A stretch of DNA of 64,000 nt, taken from positions 3,573,501-3,637,500 of the forward strand of contig NZ_CP075191.1 of NCBI RefSeq assembly GCF_020510625.1. Direction: 5' to 3'. Below the pieces are notes generated by a model. It did not search any database. It saw only the letters and a list, made by a program, of their open reading frames with translations, and was not told the DNA's origin. The position numbers and the translations under genes are program-made. Each line of letters begins with the position of its first letter. Position 1 is the stretch's first letter. Origin of the DNA: Ferribacterium limneticum (lineage in GTDB: Bacteria; Pseudomonadota; Gammaproteobacteria; Burkholderiales; Rhodocyclaceae). Shown here in pieces: positions 31,414 to 40,349 of this stretch.

Positions 31414-32439
31414 ATGCAAGCCACGCCGCGCGACCAACTTGTTACCGACTGGGTGGCCAGTCGCTTTCCCGACCAATCCGTCCGGATCACCCCGGCCTCG
31501 GCCGACGCCAGCTTCCGCCGATATTTTCGCCTGACCTGGCCGGACGGTAGCACACGCATCCTGATGGACGCGCCACCGGAAAAAGAGGACTGCAAACCCT
31601 TCATCCACGTCGCCGGCCTGCTCGCAAAGGCTGACTTGGCCGCACCGCGCATTCTCGACAAGGATCTCGACAACGGTTTTCTGGTGCTGACCGACCTCGG
31701 CCGCATCGGTTATCTCGACGCGCTGAACGCTGATCTTTCGTTGGCCGACATGCTGATCCGCCCGGTGCTCGACACGCTGATCAAATGGCAACTGTCGTCC
31801 ACCGCCGCCACGCTGCCCCCCTACGATGGCACCCTGCTGCGCCGCGAACTAGATCTCTTCCCGGAATGGTTCATCGGCCGTCACCTCGGCATTGAGCTAG
31901 CCGACGAAGACCGGATCATGCTCGACCGTACCTTCAAGTACCTGATCAATTCGGCGCTCGGCCAGCCCAAGGTCTTCGTGCATCGCGACTTCATGCCGCG
32001 CAACCTGATGCTCGTCGAAAGCGCCGAGCGCCTAACCCCGGGCCTCATCGACTTCCAGGATGCCTTGATGGGCCCGATCACCTACGATGTGGTCTCGCTG
32101 TTCCGCGACGCCTTCATCTCCTGGGACGAAGAGCAGGAAATCGACTGGGTCGTTCGCTACTGGGAAAAGGCCCGGGCCGCCGGCCTGCCGGTGCGCGAGG
32201 ACTTCGGCGTCTTCTGGCGCGAATACGAACTGATGGGCCTGCAGCGCCACCTCAAGGTACTCGGCATTTTCTGCCGTCTGAAATACCGCGACGGCAAGGA
32301 AAAATACAGCGAAGACCTGCCACGCTTCATCAACTATGCCCGGAAGACGGCCAGCCGCTACATCCAGCTCAAGCCGCTGCAGAACCTGCTCGACCGGCTG
32401 GAAGGCAACACCGAGCAGCTCGGCTACCGCTACAAATAA
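31414..32439 (+). CDS. amgK: N-acetylmuramate/N-acetylglucosamine 1-kinase AmgK
   Basis: An aminoglycoside-phosphotransferase-fold kinase. With MurU it forms the anomeric recycling pathway from MurNAc to UDP-MurNAc known in Pseudomonas, which bypasses fosfomycin-sensitive de novo synthesis. The 341 residues carry the Brenner motif FVHRDFMPRNLML (catalytic Asp, Asn) and the metal-binding LIDFQDALMGPITYD. It is directly followed by a small membrane-protein gene and murU. It diverges from lptD across a 91-base region containing the promoters. Confidence 0.88.
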   Translation: MQATPRDQLVTDWVASRFPDQSVRITPASADASFRRYFRLTWPDGSTRILMDAPPEKEDCKPFIHVAGLLAKADLAAPRILDKDLDNGFLVLTDLGRIGYLDALNADLSLADMLIRPVLDTLIKWQLSSTAATLPPYDGTLLRRELDLFPEWFIGRHLGIELADEDRIMLDRTFKYLINSALGQPKVFVHRDFMPRNLMLVESAERLTPGLIDFQDALMGPITYDVVSLFRDAFISWDEEQEIDWVVRYWEKARAAGLPVREDFGVFWREYELMGLQRHLKVLGIFCRLKYRDGKEKYSEDLPRFINYARKTASRYIQLKPLQNLLDRLEGNTEQLGYRYK

Positions 32440-32440
32440 A

Positions 32441-32797
32441 GTGCGACCCAACAAAGTACGCAACAAGCACTACCGACCAGCCCTGACCTCAGGGCTGTGG
32501 CTGAGCCTGCCCGCTCTTGCCGTCACAACGGCGGTCCGGCTCCTCGGCATTGGTCGCCCCGAAATGTACGTACTGATTGTTGCGGCAGCACTTTCTCTGC
32601 CATGGAGTTTGTTCGGCGGTTTCATCGTTTGGCTGGCGCTGTCGGCGCTTGCCCAAACAATCAATTTCGACACGTTCGCCGGCCTGTATTGGGGAATCAG
32701 CGGCACCGCCATTCTTGGCGCACATCTGAACGGGTTCCTGCTCTTTTCCCGCCGCCAGTCGGCTCAGCCACCATTCGCAACGACGGTGATGCAATGA
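32441..32797 (+). CDS. Small membrane protein between amgK and murU
   Basis: A 118-residue protein from GTG 32441, one base after the amgK stop; its stop overlaps the murU start (ATGA). It has three or four hydrophobic segments: LWLSLPALAVTTAVRLLGI, MYVLIVAAALSLPWSLFGGFIVWLALSALAQ and WGISGTAILGAHLNGFLLF, after a basic N-terminus. No family was recognised. Tight packing between two enzymes of one pathway suggests a link to cell-wall sugar recycling, for example sugar uptake, but nothing in its sequence proves this. Confidence 0.65.
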   Translation: MRPNKVRNKHYRPALTSGLWLSLPALAVTTAVRLLGIGRPEMYVLIVAAALSLPWSLFGGFIVWLALSALAQTINFDTFAGLYWGISGTAILGAHLNGFLLFSRRQSAQPPFATTVMQ

Positions 32798-33507
32798 AAG
32801 CCATGATCCTCGCCGCCGGCCGTGGCGAACGCATGCGGCCGCTGACTGACCACACGCCCAAGCCATTATTGATGGCCGGCGGCAAGCCGCTGATCGCCTG
32901 GCATCTGGAGCGACTGGCAGCGGCGGGGTTCAGGGAAATCGTCATCAATCACGCCCACCTCGGCTCTCAAATCGAGAAAGCACTGGGCGATGGCTCGAAA
33001 TGGGGACTCAATATCGCTTACAGTCCAGAACCACCGGGCGCGCTGGAGACAGCTGGCGGCATCGCCACTGCCTTGCCTCTGCTGGGCGACGATCCCTTCC
33101 TGGTGGTCAATGGCGACGTCTATTGCGACTGGGACTTCAACCGCGCACGGCAATTGCAAACCAGGAATGCCCATCTGATCATGGTCGCCAATCCGGCGCA
33201 TCACACCGGCGGCGACTTTTCCCTACTCCCCTCCCCCGCAAGCGGGGGAGGGGCCGGGGGAGAGGGCACCCTGCACGTCGTCTACGCCAGCGGTGAGCAA
33301 ACACTCACTTATGCCGGCATTGGCGTATTTTCGCCAGCCTTCTTCGCCAACGTAAAGCCTGGCAACGTGATGAAACTCCGCCCTCTGCTCGACGATGCAA
33401 TTCGCCTCGGCACGCTGACCGGGGAACACTTCACCGGCCGCTGGGTCGATGTCGGCACGCCGCAACGCCTGGCCGAACTCGATGCCAGCCTGACCAAACA
33501 GCCCTGA
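32794..33507 (+). CDS. murU: N-acetylmuramate alpha-1-phosphate uridylyltransferase MurU, with inserted palindrome
   Basis: A sugar-1-phosphate nucleotidyltransferase making UDP-MurNAc from the AmgK product. The 237 residues show LAAGRGERMRPLTDHTPKPLL, the Mg-binding VVNGDVYCDWD and a C-terminal GRWVDVGTPQRLAEL. Residues about 145-159 (LPSPASGGGAGGEG) come from a 42-base GC-rich palindromic element at 33226-33267 inserted in frame between the GGDF and VVYASGE strands; relatives have a short turn there. The enzyme probably tolerates it, as the core motifs are intact. Confidence 0.88.
   Translation: MKAMILAAGRGERMRPLTDHTPKPLLMAGGKPLIAWHLERLAAAGFREIVINHAHLGSQIEKALGDGSKWGLNIAYSPEPPGALETAGGIATALPLLGDDPFLVVNGDVYCDWDFNRARQLQTRNAHLIMVANPAHHTGGDFSLLPSPASGGGAGGEGTLHVVYASGEQTLTYAGIGVFSPAFFANVKPGNVMKLRPLLDDAIRLGTLTGEHFTGRWVDVGTPQRLAELDASLTKQP
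33226..33267. repeat. GC-rich palindromic element inside murU
   Basis: CTCCCCTCCCCCGC-AA-GCGGGGGAGGGG followed by CCGGGGGAGAGGG. A second copy with the same tail lies inside ubiH at 37001-37040. The 42-base length (14 codons) keeps the reading frame open. Confidence 0.85.
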
Positions 33508-33520
33508 CCAGCCTCGTATC

Positions 33521-35614
33521 GTGGATTCGCAAACCCTCATCCGTCACATCAACAACGCCCATGCCGCCAACAGCATCGGTGACTACGAGGCAGCCCTGAC
33601 CCACTGCCGCCGGGCACTCAAACAACAGCCCGAGCTTGTCGAAGCCCTGTACAACCAGGGGCTTGCCCTCGGTGGCCTGGGGCAAACGGCCAAGGCCCTG
33701 GATTCGCATCGCCGTGCAGCAACGCTGAGCCAACAGTCACCCGAAGCACTTAATGCCATCGGCCTTGAACTCGGCAAGCTTGGCGCCCAGGCTGAAGCGG
33801 AACAATGCCTGAATCGGGCCCTCGCCCTCGCTCCAGGCCACGCCCTGGCCCTCTCGAACAAGGCCAATCTACTGCAACAGCAGCAACGTTTCGGAGAGGC
33901 AGAGAAATGCCTTCAGCAGGCAATCGCCCAGCGCCCCGGCTTCACCCCATTGCTCAGCAATCTTGGCGCCGTCCTCAACCGACAAACCAGATTTGCCGAG
34001 GCCGAAGGGGTTCTTAGACAAGCCGTTGCCCACTCTCCGGAGCAGGCGGAGGCCTGGAACAATCTGGCCAACGCCCTAGCCGGACAGCGGAAGTTTGGCG
34101 AAGCTGAATCCGCGTTCCAGCAAGCCATTGCCATTGCCCCCGATTTGCAGGAGGCCTACGCCAATCTCGGTGACATTTTTCGTGAAATGCGCCGCTACCC
34201 AGAGGCTTACGAGATTTACAGCAGTCTTTTCAAGCTCAACCCACGCTTCGATTTTCTCAAGGGCCGCCTGCTCTACAGCCAGATGCAATGCTGCGACTGG
34301 CGCCAATTCGAAGAACTACGTCACAGCATCAATCAGGATGTTCGCAAAGGCCGCAAGGTAGCCGACCCTTTCGGCTACCAGGCACTTGCCGAATTGCCGC
34401 AAGACCTTCGGCAATGCGCCGAAACCTATGCGCTCGAATGCTTTCCGCCCCGCGCCAAAAATATCCAGACAGCTAACTGGCCGAGACACGAGCGCATCCG
34501 GGTCGGCTATGTATCAGGCGAATTCCACACGCAGGCAACCGCCATCCTGATGGCCGGCCTTTACGAGCAGCACGACAAATCCCGCTTTGCGATCATTGCA
34601 TTCGACAATGGCCGAAGCGACGGGAGCGCACTTCGTGGCCGACTGGAGAACGCCTTCGACGAAATCATCAATATCTCCCTGTTGAACGATGACGAGGCCG
34701 CCGCCGCCATCTCTGCCCGCGAAATCGATATCCTCGTCAATCTCAACGGCTATTTCGGCAAGGGGCGACAAGGTGTATTCGCCCGTCGCCCAAGCCCAGT
34801 CCAGGTCAATTACCTGGGTTTTCCCGGAACCTTGGGCGCTGGCTACATGGACTATCTGATTGCTGACCGTCACGTCATCCCGGAAAAAGAAACCAGCGCC
34901 TACGTCGAAAAAATTGTCTGGCTACCCGACTGCTACCAAGCCAATGACAGCACCCGTCCACGCCCCGGCACCACGGATACAACCCGCACTGCCGCCGGTT
35001 TCCCCGAGAGCGGTTTCGTCTATTGTTGCTTCAACAACAGCTACAAGATCACCCCTCACCGCTTTGCGCTGTGGATGGCCATACTGCAGCAAGTCCCCGG
35101 TTCGGTCCTCTGGCTGCTTGAGGACAATGCCACGGCCAGCACCAACCTGCGCAGCGAAGCGTGCAAACATGGAATCGCCGCCGAACGCCTGGTCTTCGCC
35201 CCCCGCGTTCACCAAGACGAACATCTGGCTCGCCACCAACTGGCTGACCTGTTTATCGATTCGCTCCCCTACAACGCGCACACCACCGCCGCAGACGCTC
35301 TGTGGTCCGGCCTGCCCGTTCTCACCCAGACCGGGAGCACATTCCCCGGGCGTGTAGCAAGCAGTCTGCTGCAAGCAATCGGCCTGCCTGAATTGATCAC
35401 CCATGACGATGCTTCGTATGTTGCATTGGCCGTAGAACTGGCAAACAATCCAGCTCGCCTTGCCGCAATACGCAAGACGCTGGCGGAGCAACATGACAAA
35501 GCCCCCCTGTTCGATACCAGGCGCTTCACGCACCATATCGAAACGGCCTACGCCACGATGTATCAACGACAACAAGCCGGACTGCCTCCCGAACACTTTG
35601 CCGTAGACTCCTGA
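33521..35614 (+). CDS. TPR-GT41 protein (SPINDLY/O-GlcNAc-transferase-like)
   Basis: A 697-residue protein with about six TPR units in residues 1-240 (for example AEAWNNLANALAGQRKFGEAESAFQQAIAIAPD) and a C-terminal glycosyltransferase family 41 region from about residue 325. GT41 marks are RVGYVSGEFHTQATAILMAGLYEQHD, VNYLGFPGTLGAGYMDYLIAD, VYCCFNNSYKITPHRFALWM and LFIDSLPYNAHTTAADALWSGLPVLT. Such proteins transfer GlcNAc or another sugar to Ser/Thr, or act on unknown acceptors in bacteria. The start is GTG 33521. It follows murU by 13 bases and precedes pepP by one, so co-transcription is likely; the acceptor is not identifiable. Confidence 0.85.
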   Translation: MDSQTLIRHINNAHAANSIGDYEAALTHCRRALKQQPELVEALYNQGLALGGLGQTAKALDSHRRAATLSQQSPEALNAIGLELGKLGAQAEAEQCLNRALALAPGHALALSNKANLLQQQQRFGEAEKCLQQAIAQRPGFTPLLSNLGAVLNRQTRFAEAEGVLRQAVAHSPEQAEAWNNLANALAGQRKFGEAESAFQQAIAIAPDLQEAYANLGDIFREMRRYPEAYEIYSSLFKLNPRFDFLKGRLLYSQMQCCDWRQFEELRHSINQDVRKGRKVADPFGYQALAELPQDLRQCAETYALECFPPRAKNIQTANWPRHERIRVGYVSGEFHTQATAILMAGLYEQHDKSRFAIIAFDNGRSDGSALRGRLENAFDEIINISLLNDDEAAAAISAREIDILVNLNGYFGKGRQGVFARRPSPVQVNYLGFPGTLGAGYMDYLIADRHVIPEKETSAYVEKIVWLPDCYQANDSTRPRPGTTDTTRTAAGFPESGFVYCCFNNSYKITPHRFALWMAILQQVPGSVLWLLEDNATASTNLRSEACKHGIAAERLVFAPRVHQDEHLARHQLADLFIDSLPYNAHTTAADALWSGLPVLTQTGSTFPGRVASSLLQAIGLPELITHDDASYVALAVELANNPARLAAIRKTLAEQHDKAPLFDTRRFTHHIETAYATMYQRQQAGLPPEHFAVDS

Positions 35615-35615
35615 G

Positions 35616-36914
35616 ATGCCCCACGCCCACTTTCTTGCCCGCCGCAAGCGCCTGCTGAAGACCATCGGCGACGGCGTCGCCATCGTGCCGACCGCGCCGG
35701 AAGTCATCCGCAACCGCGACGCGCATCACCTTTACCGCTTCGACAGCTATTTCTGGTACCTGACCGGCTTTCCGGAACCGGAAGCGGTTGTCGTATTGAT
35801 CGGCGGCAAGAAGCCCAAGTCCATTCTCTTCTGCCGCGAGAAGCATGAAGAGCGGGAAATCTGGGACGGCTATCGCTATGGCCCGAAAGCGGCCAAGCTC
35901 GCATTCGGCTTCGACGCGGCCTACCCGATCGAACAGCTCGACAAAAAACTGGCCGAATTGCTCGTCGACCGCGACACGCTGTGGCACGCCATCGGCCACG
36001 ACGCCGCGTGGGATACCCGGATCGCCAAGGCGCTCAACGAAGTGCGCGCCCAGACCCGGGCTGGCAAGCGGGCGCCGCGCGCCATCCACGACCTGCGGGC
36101 CGAGCTTGACAGCATGCGCCTGGTCAAGGACGCGGCCGAAGCCGGCATCCAGCAGCGCTCGGCCGACATTGCCAGCGCCGGCCACGCCCGCGCCATGCGC
36201 GCCTGCCGCCCCGGCCTGGCCGAATACGAACTCGAAGCCGAGCTGACCTACGAATTCCGCAAGCGCGGCGCCGACGCCCACGCCTACACGCCCATCGTCG
36301 CCGGCGGCGCCAACGCCTGCGTGCTGCACTACGTTTCCAACGACAAGATACTCAACGACAACACGCTGGTGCTGATCGATGCCGGCTGCGAGGTCGAAGG
36401 CTACGCCGCCGACATCACCCGCACTTTCCCGGTCAATGGCCGCTTCAACGCCGCACAGAAGGACGTCTATGAAATCGTCCTCGCAGCCCAAGAGGCCGCC
36501 TTCGCTGCCACCGCGCCCGGCCGTCATTTCATGGAAGGCCACGACGCCGCCGTGCGTGTCCTGACGCAAGGCATGATCGACCTCAAGCTGCTCAGCGGCG
36601 ACCTCGACAACCTGATCGACAAGGGCGACTACAAGCGTTTCTACATGCACCGCACCGGCCACTGGCTCGGCCTCGACGTGCACGATGCCGGCGAATACAA
36701 GGTCGGTGAAGAGTGGACGAAGTTGCAGCCCGGCATGACGCTGACCGTCGAACCCGGCCTCTACATCCGCCCCGGCGCCGACATTCCGCCGGCGCTGGCC
36801 GGCATCGGCATCCGCATCGAGGACGATGTTCGCGTCACCGAAACTGGTTGCGATATCTTCACCACGGCACCGAAGACGGTGGCCGAAATCGAGGAAGTGA
36901 TGCGCCATGACTGA
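35616..36914 (+). CDS. pepP: Xaa-Pro aminopeptidase
   Basis: A cytosolic dinuclear-Mn aminopeptidase removing N-terminal residues before proline. The 432 residues have the pita-bread fold signature: LIDAGCEVEGYAADITRTFPV (metal Asp residues), HRTGHWLGLDVHDAG, TVEPGLYI and GIRIEDDV. It overlaps ubiH by eight bases, the pepP-ubiH arrangement common in proteobacteria. Confidence 0.95.
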   Translation: MPHAHFLARRKRLLKTIGDGVAIVPTAPEVIRNRDAHHLYRFDSYFWYLTGFPEPEAVVVLIGGKKPKSILFCREKHEEREIWDGYRYGPKAAKLAFGFDAAYPIEQLDKKLAELLVDRDTLWHAIGHDAAWDTRIAKALNEVRAQTRAGKRAPRAIHDLRAELDSMRLVKDAAEAGIQQRSADIASAGHARAMRACRPGLAEYELEAELTYEFRKRGADAHAYTPIVAGGANACVLHYVSNDKILNDNTLVLIDAGCEVEGYAADITRTFPVNGRFNAAQKDVYEIVLAAQEAAFAATAPGRHFMEGHDAAVRVLTQGMIDLKLLSGDLDNLIDKGDYKRFYMHRTGHWLGLDVHDAGEYKVGEEWTKLQPGMTLTVEPGLYIRPGADIPPALAGIGIRIEDDVRVTETGCDIFTTAPKTVAEIEEVMRHD

Positions 36915-38097
36915 GCCTGTCATCGAACATGTCGACATCCTGATCATCGGCGCCGGCCCGGTCGGCATGACATTGCATCTGGCGCTCGCCGCTTCCTATG
37001 CTCCCCTCGCCCCGGCGGGGAGAGGGGCCGGGGGAGAGGGGGGCCTAAAATCCCTGCTCGTGGATCGTCGACCGCAACAGTCGCAACAAGGCGATCCGCG
37101 CGCCCTCGCCCTGTCGCACGGCACCCGCCAGTTACTCGAACAGATAAACAGCTGGCCAACCCGCGCCGCAACCCCAATTGAAACCATCCACATCTCGCAG
37201 AAAGACGGTTTCGGCCGGACGCTGATCGATCATCAGGAATACGACCTGCCCGCCCTCGGTTACGTCGTTCGCTACCGTGACCTGGCCGGTGCGCTAGCCG
37301 CCAATCTGGCGGCCGACTCCGTGCTCGCCGAGGCAGAAATCCTCGACATCACACCGAACGACGACGGCATCACGGTAGCGCTGCGCCATGCCGGCCAATT
37401 GCGTACCATCCAGACCAAGCTGCTGGTGCACGCCGAAGGTACGCCCGGCGACGACCCGGCCGTCAAGGTCAGCGACTACGAACAGCACGCGGTCATCTGC
37501 GAAGTCACGCCGACGCCCGGCCACAACAAACGCGCCTGGGAGCGCTTCACCCCCGACGGCCCGCTCGCCCTGCTCCCGCTCGGCGACGAATACTCCATCG
37601 TCTTCACGTTGCCGCCAGCCAAGGCCGACGCCGTGATGGCGATGGACGACGACGCGTTCATCGCCGCCCTGCAAACCCAGTTCGGCCAGCGCATGCGCTT
37701 CGCCAAACCCGGCAAGCGCAGCCGCTTTCCGCTCTTTCTTCGTCTGCGCGACACCCTGGTCAAGGGCAACGAAGTGTGGATCGGCAACACGGCGCAGACC
37801 CTGCACCCGGTGTCCGGCCAGGGCTTCAATCTCGGCATCCGCGACGCCTGGCAACTATCTGAAATTTTGCTCAAAAACGGCGTTGACCGTAGCAATCTGG
37901 CCAGCTACGCCGCCAGCCGCCGCCTCGACCGCCGCGGCAGCGCCTTCTTCACCGACCAGATCGTCCGCACCTTCTCCAACGATTTCGGTCCGCTCAAACT
38001 CGCCCGCGGCCTCGGCCTGCTCGCCCTCGACATTTTTCCACCCGCACGCCACTTCGTCGCCAAGCGCATGATCTGGGGCGCCCGCGCCTGGCCTTGA
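36907..38097 (+). CDS. ubiH: Ubiquinone-biosynthesis FAD monooxygenase (UbiH family), with inserted palindrome
   Basis: A flavin hydroxylase of ubiquinone ring synthesis. The 396 residues include the FAD motif ILIIGAGPVGMTLHLAL (about 12-28), a GD-containing DPRALALSHGTRQLLE and the C-terminal FAD site IGNTAQTLHPVSGQGFNLGIRDA. Residues about 32-45 (APLAPAGRGAGGEG) derive from a 40-base palindromic element at 37001-37040 placed between the first helix and second strand of the Rossmann fold, where relatives run straight into LLVDRR. Folding should be tolerated as this is a loop, but it is unusual. UbiF or another UbiH/F/I role cannot be excluded. Confidence 0.88.
   Translation: MTEPVIEHVDILIIGAGPVGMTLHLALAASYAPLAPAGRGAGGEGGLKSLLVDRRPQQSQQGDPRALALSHGTRQLLEQINSWPTRAATPIETIHISQKDGFGRTLIDHQEYDLPALGYVVRYRDLAGALAANLAADSVLAEAEILDITPNDDGITVALRHAGQLRTIQTKLLVHAEGTPGDDPAVKVSDYEQHAVICEVTPTPGHNKRAWERFTPDGPLALLPLGDEYSIVFTLPPAKADAVMAMDDDAFIAALQTQFGQRMRFAKPGKRSRFPLFLRLRDTLVKGNEVWIGNTAQTLHPVSGQGFNLGIRDAWQLSEILLKNGVDRSNLASYAASRRLDRRGSAFFTDQIVRTFSNDFGPLKLARGLGLLALDIFPPARHFVAKRMIWGARAWP
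37001..37040. repeat. GC-rich palindromic element inside ubiH
   Basis: CTCCCCTCGCCCC-GGCGGGGAGAGGGG then CCGGGGGAGAGGG. It is the same family as 33226-33267, including the right-hand tail, and is read in frame with flanking codons. Confidence 0.85.
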
Positions 38098-38164
38098 TCC
38101 AGCCCAAAGGCGGGAACCTCGGGCATCGGTTACAGTGCCGGGCCGCTCAACCGCCAACGACCGC

Positions 38165-39037
38165 ATGAAGACAAGCACCGCCTGGTTCCTCGCCTGCCGC
38201 CCGAAGACGCTCTCCGTCTCGTTGTCGCCGGTCCTCGTCGGCACCGCCGTCGCCTGGCACGATAGCGGCACGCTGCTCTGGCTGCCACTGCTCGCGGCGG
38301 CATTGGGGGCCGCCTTCATCCAGATCGGCACCAACCTGTTCAACGATGTCGGCGATTTCCTGCGCGGCACCGACACGCCCGGCCGTCTCGGCCCCAAACG
38401 CGCCACGGCCGAAGGCTGGCTGACGCCGGGCAAAGTCAAAGCCGGCGCCTGGCTCAGCTTCGCGCTGGCCTTCCTGTGCGGCATTTATCTTGTCTGGCAC
38501 GGCGGCTGGCCCATCGTCGCCATTGGCCTCGCCTCGCTGGCCGCCGGTTGGGCCTATACCGGCGGCCCGAAACCGATTGCCTACGGGCCGCTCGGTGAAG
38601 TTTTCGTCTTCATTTTCTTCGGCCTGGTCGCCGTCGGCGGCAGCTATTACCTGCAAACGCTGGCGCTGATGCCGCTGGCCTTGATTGCCGCGGCGCTGGT
38701 CGGCATTCACGCGGCCGCAGTGATCACCGTCAACAACTATCGCGACCTCGACGGCGATGCAAAAAGCGGCAAGAACACACTGGCAGTTCGCCTGGGGCGT
38801 CCAGCTACCCGCCACATCTACGCGCTGGAAATGCTTGCTCCTTACGCGCTGCTGCCGCTCCTCGGCAGCCTCGGCTGGCTGGCCACGTTGCCGCTGCTAT
38901 CGCTACCGCTCGCCCTGAAATTGATCCTGCGCTTCCATCGCGAAGCACCCGGCCCGGTCTTCAATAACATCCTCGCCGCGACGGCTGGACTGCAGCTGAC
39001 TTTTGCCCTTCTGCTTTCACTCGCTTTTACAATTTGA
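38165..39037 (+). CDS. menA: 1,4-dihydroxy-2-naphthoate polyprenyltransferase (MenA-like)
   Basis: A 290-residue UbiA-superfamily membrane enzyme with about eight helices. The two Asp-rich motifs are IQIGTNLFNDVGDFLRGTD (about residues 52-70) and VNNYRDLDGDAKSGKNTLAVRLG (about 183-206); the second and the opening WFLACRPKTLSVSLSPVLVGTA are typical of MenA. It would make demethylmenaquinone for anaerobic respiration, although no other men gene lies in the window. ATG 38165 is taken over an upstream in-frame ATG at 38135. A prenyltransferase for another quinone is the alternative. Confidence 0.8.
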   Translation: MKTSTAWFLACRPKTLSVSLSPVLVGTAVAWHDSGTLLWLPLLAAALGAAFIQIGTNLFNDVGDFLRGTDTPGRLGPKRATAEGWLTPGKVKAGAWLSFALAFLCGIYLVWHGGWPIVAIGLASLAAGWAYTGGPKPIAYGPLGEVFVFIFFGLVAVGGSYYLQTLALMPLALIAAALVGIHAAAVITVNNYRDLDGDAKSGKNTLAVRLGRPATRHIYALEMLAPYALLPLLGSLGWLATLPLLSLPLALKLILRFHREAPGPVFNNILAATAGLQLTFALLLSLAFTI

Positions 39038-39105
39038 CTATTTTTTAAGCGCCGACTCGGGTAAAATGCGCGGCTCCCCACGATTTGCCCGCCGCCCCTA
39101 CGCCT

Positions 39106-40119
39106 ATGGATTTTGTCGGTTTCCAGCTTCGCAACAACCTGTTCGTCGCCCCCATGGCTGGCGTAACGGATCGCCCTTTCCGCCAGTTGTGCAAGAAGAT
39201 GGGCGCCGGCCTGGCCGTGTCCGAAATGGTCACCTCAAACTCGCTGCTCTACGGCAGCGCCAAGACGCTGCGCCGGGCCAATCACACCGGTGAAGTCGCA
39301 CCGATCTCCGTGCAGATCGCCGGCGCCGACCCGAAGATGATGGCCGAGGCGGCCAAGCACAACGTCGATAACGGCGCCCAGATCATCGACATCAACATGG
39401 GCTGCCCGGCCAAGAAGGTCTGCAACGTGATGGCTGGCTCGGCGCTGATGCAGGATGAACAGCAGGTTGGGCGCATTCTTGATGCCGTCGTTGCCGCCAT
39501 CCCGAACACCCCGGTGACGCTGAAATTCCGTACCGGTTGGAACCTGGCCAACAAGAACGCGCCGACCATCGCCCGCATTGCCGAATCGGCCGGCATCCGT
39601 GCCGTCGCCATCCATGGCCGGACGCGCTGCCAGCAATACACCGGCGAGGCGGAATACGACACCATCGCCATGGTCAAGACGCTGATCAACATCCCGGTCA
39701 TCGCCAACGGCGACATCACGACGCCGGAAAAGGCCAAGCACGTGCTTGACGTGACCGGTGCCGACGGCGTCATGATCGGCCGCGCCGCCCAGGGCCGTCC
39801 CTGGCTGTTCCGCGAGATCGAACACTATCTGAAGACCGGTGAGCACCTGCCGCCGGCCGAGGTCATGGAGATCCACAGCATCCTGCTGGCGCATCTCGAA
39901 GACCTTTACGCTTTCTACGGCCCGGAAACGGGGTTCAAGGTCGCCCGCAAGCACATCTCCTGGTACACCAAGGGATTGGTTGGCTCGGCGGCCTTCCGCA
40001 AGGAAATGAACGTCCTGCCCAGCATCGATCAACAGATGCAGGCAGTAAACGATTTTTTCTGCCGCCTGGCGGCAGAACATCAACACCTAAAATATTCAGA
40101 GGAGGCGTTGGCAGCATGA
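39106..40119 (+). CDS. dusB: tRNA-dihydrouridine synthase B
   Basis: An FMN enzyme reducing uridines in the tRNA D-loop. The 337 residues show APMAGVTDRPFRQLCKKMG, the catalytic Cys in NMGCPAKKV, HGRTRCQQYTG and GADGVMIGRAAQGRPWLF. ATG 39106 begins the homologous region (39085 is an alternative). It overlaps fis by four bases in the classic dusB-fis operon. Confidence 0.95.
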   Translation: MDFVGFQLRNNLFVAPMAGVTDRPFRQLCKKMGAGLAVSEMVTSNSLLYGSAKTLRRANHTGEVAPISVQIAGADPKMMAEAAKHNVDNGAQIIDINMGCPAKKVCNVMAGSALMQDEQQVGRILDAVVAAIPNTPVTLKFRTGWNLANKNAPTIARIAESAGIRAVAIHGRTRCQQYTGEAEYDTIAMVKTLINIPVIANGDITTPEKAKHVLDVTGADGVMIGRAAQGRPWLFREIEHYLKTGEHLPPAEVMEIHSILLAHLEDLYAFYGPETGFKVARKHISWYTKGLVGSAAFRKEMNVLPSIDQQMQAVNDFFCRLAAEHQHLKYSEEALAA

Positions 40120-40349
40120 GCCAACAAGACATTTCCGCTTGCGTGCTGGGGGCACTCGAGCAATATTTCCGCGACCTGGATGGCGAGAAACCCTGCGCCA
40201 TCTACGATATGGTGCTGAAAAGCGTCGAAAAACCGATGTTGGAGGTTGTCCTCTCCAAAGCCGGCGGCAACCAGACAATGGCAGCCGACATGCTGGGCAT
40301 CAATCGTAATACCTTGCGCAAAAAGCTCACCGAACATCAATTGCTTTAG
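40116..40349 (+). CDS. fis: DNA-binding protein Fis
   Basis: A 77-residue nucleoid protein, slightly shorter than enterobacterial Fis because the N-terminal beta-hairpin arm is reduced. The helix-turn-helix is GGNQTMAADMLGINRNTLRKKL. It is translationally coupled to dusB. Its TAG stop (40347-40349) is the first unit of heptad repeat copy 2. Confidence 0.93.
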   Translation: MSQQDISACVLGALEQYFRDLDGEKPCAIYDMVLKSVEKPMLEVVLSKAGGNQTMAADMLGINRNTLRKKLTEHQLL

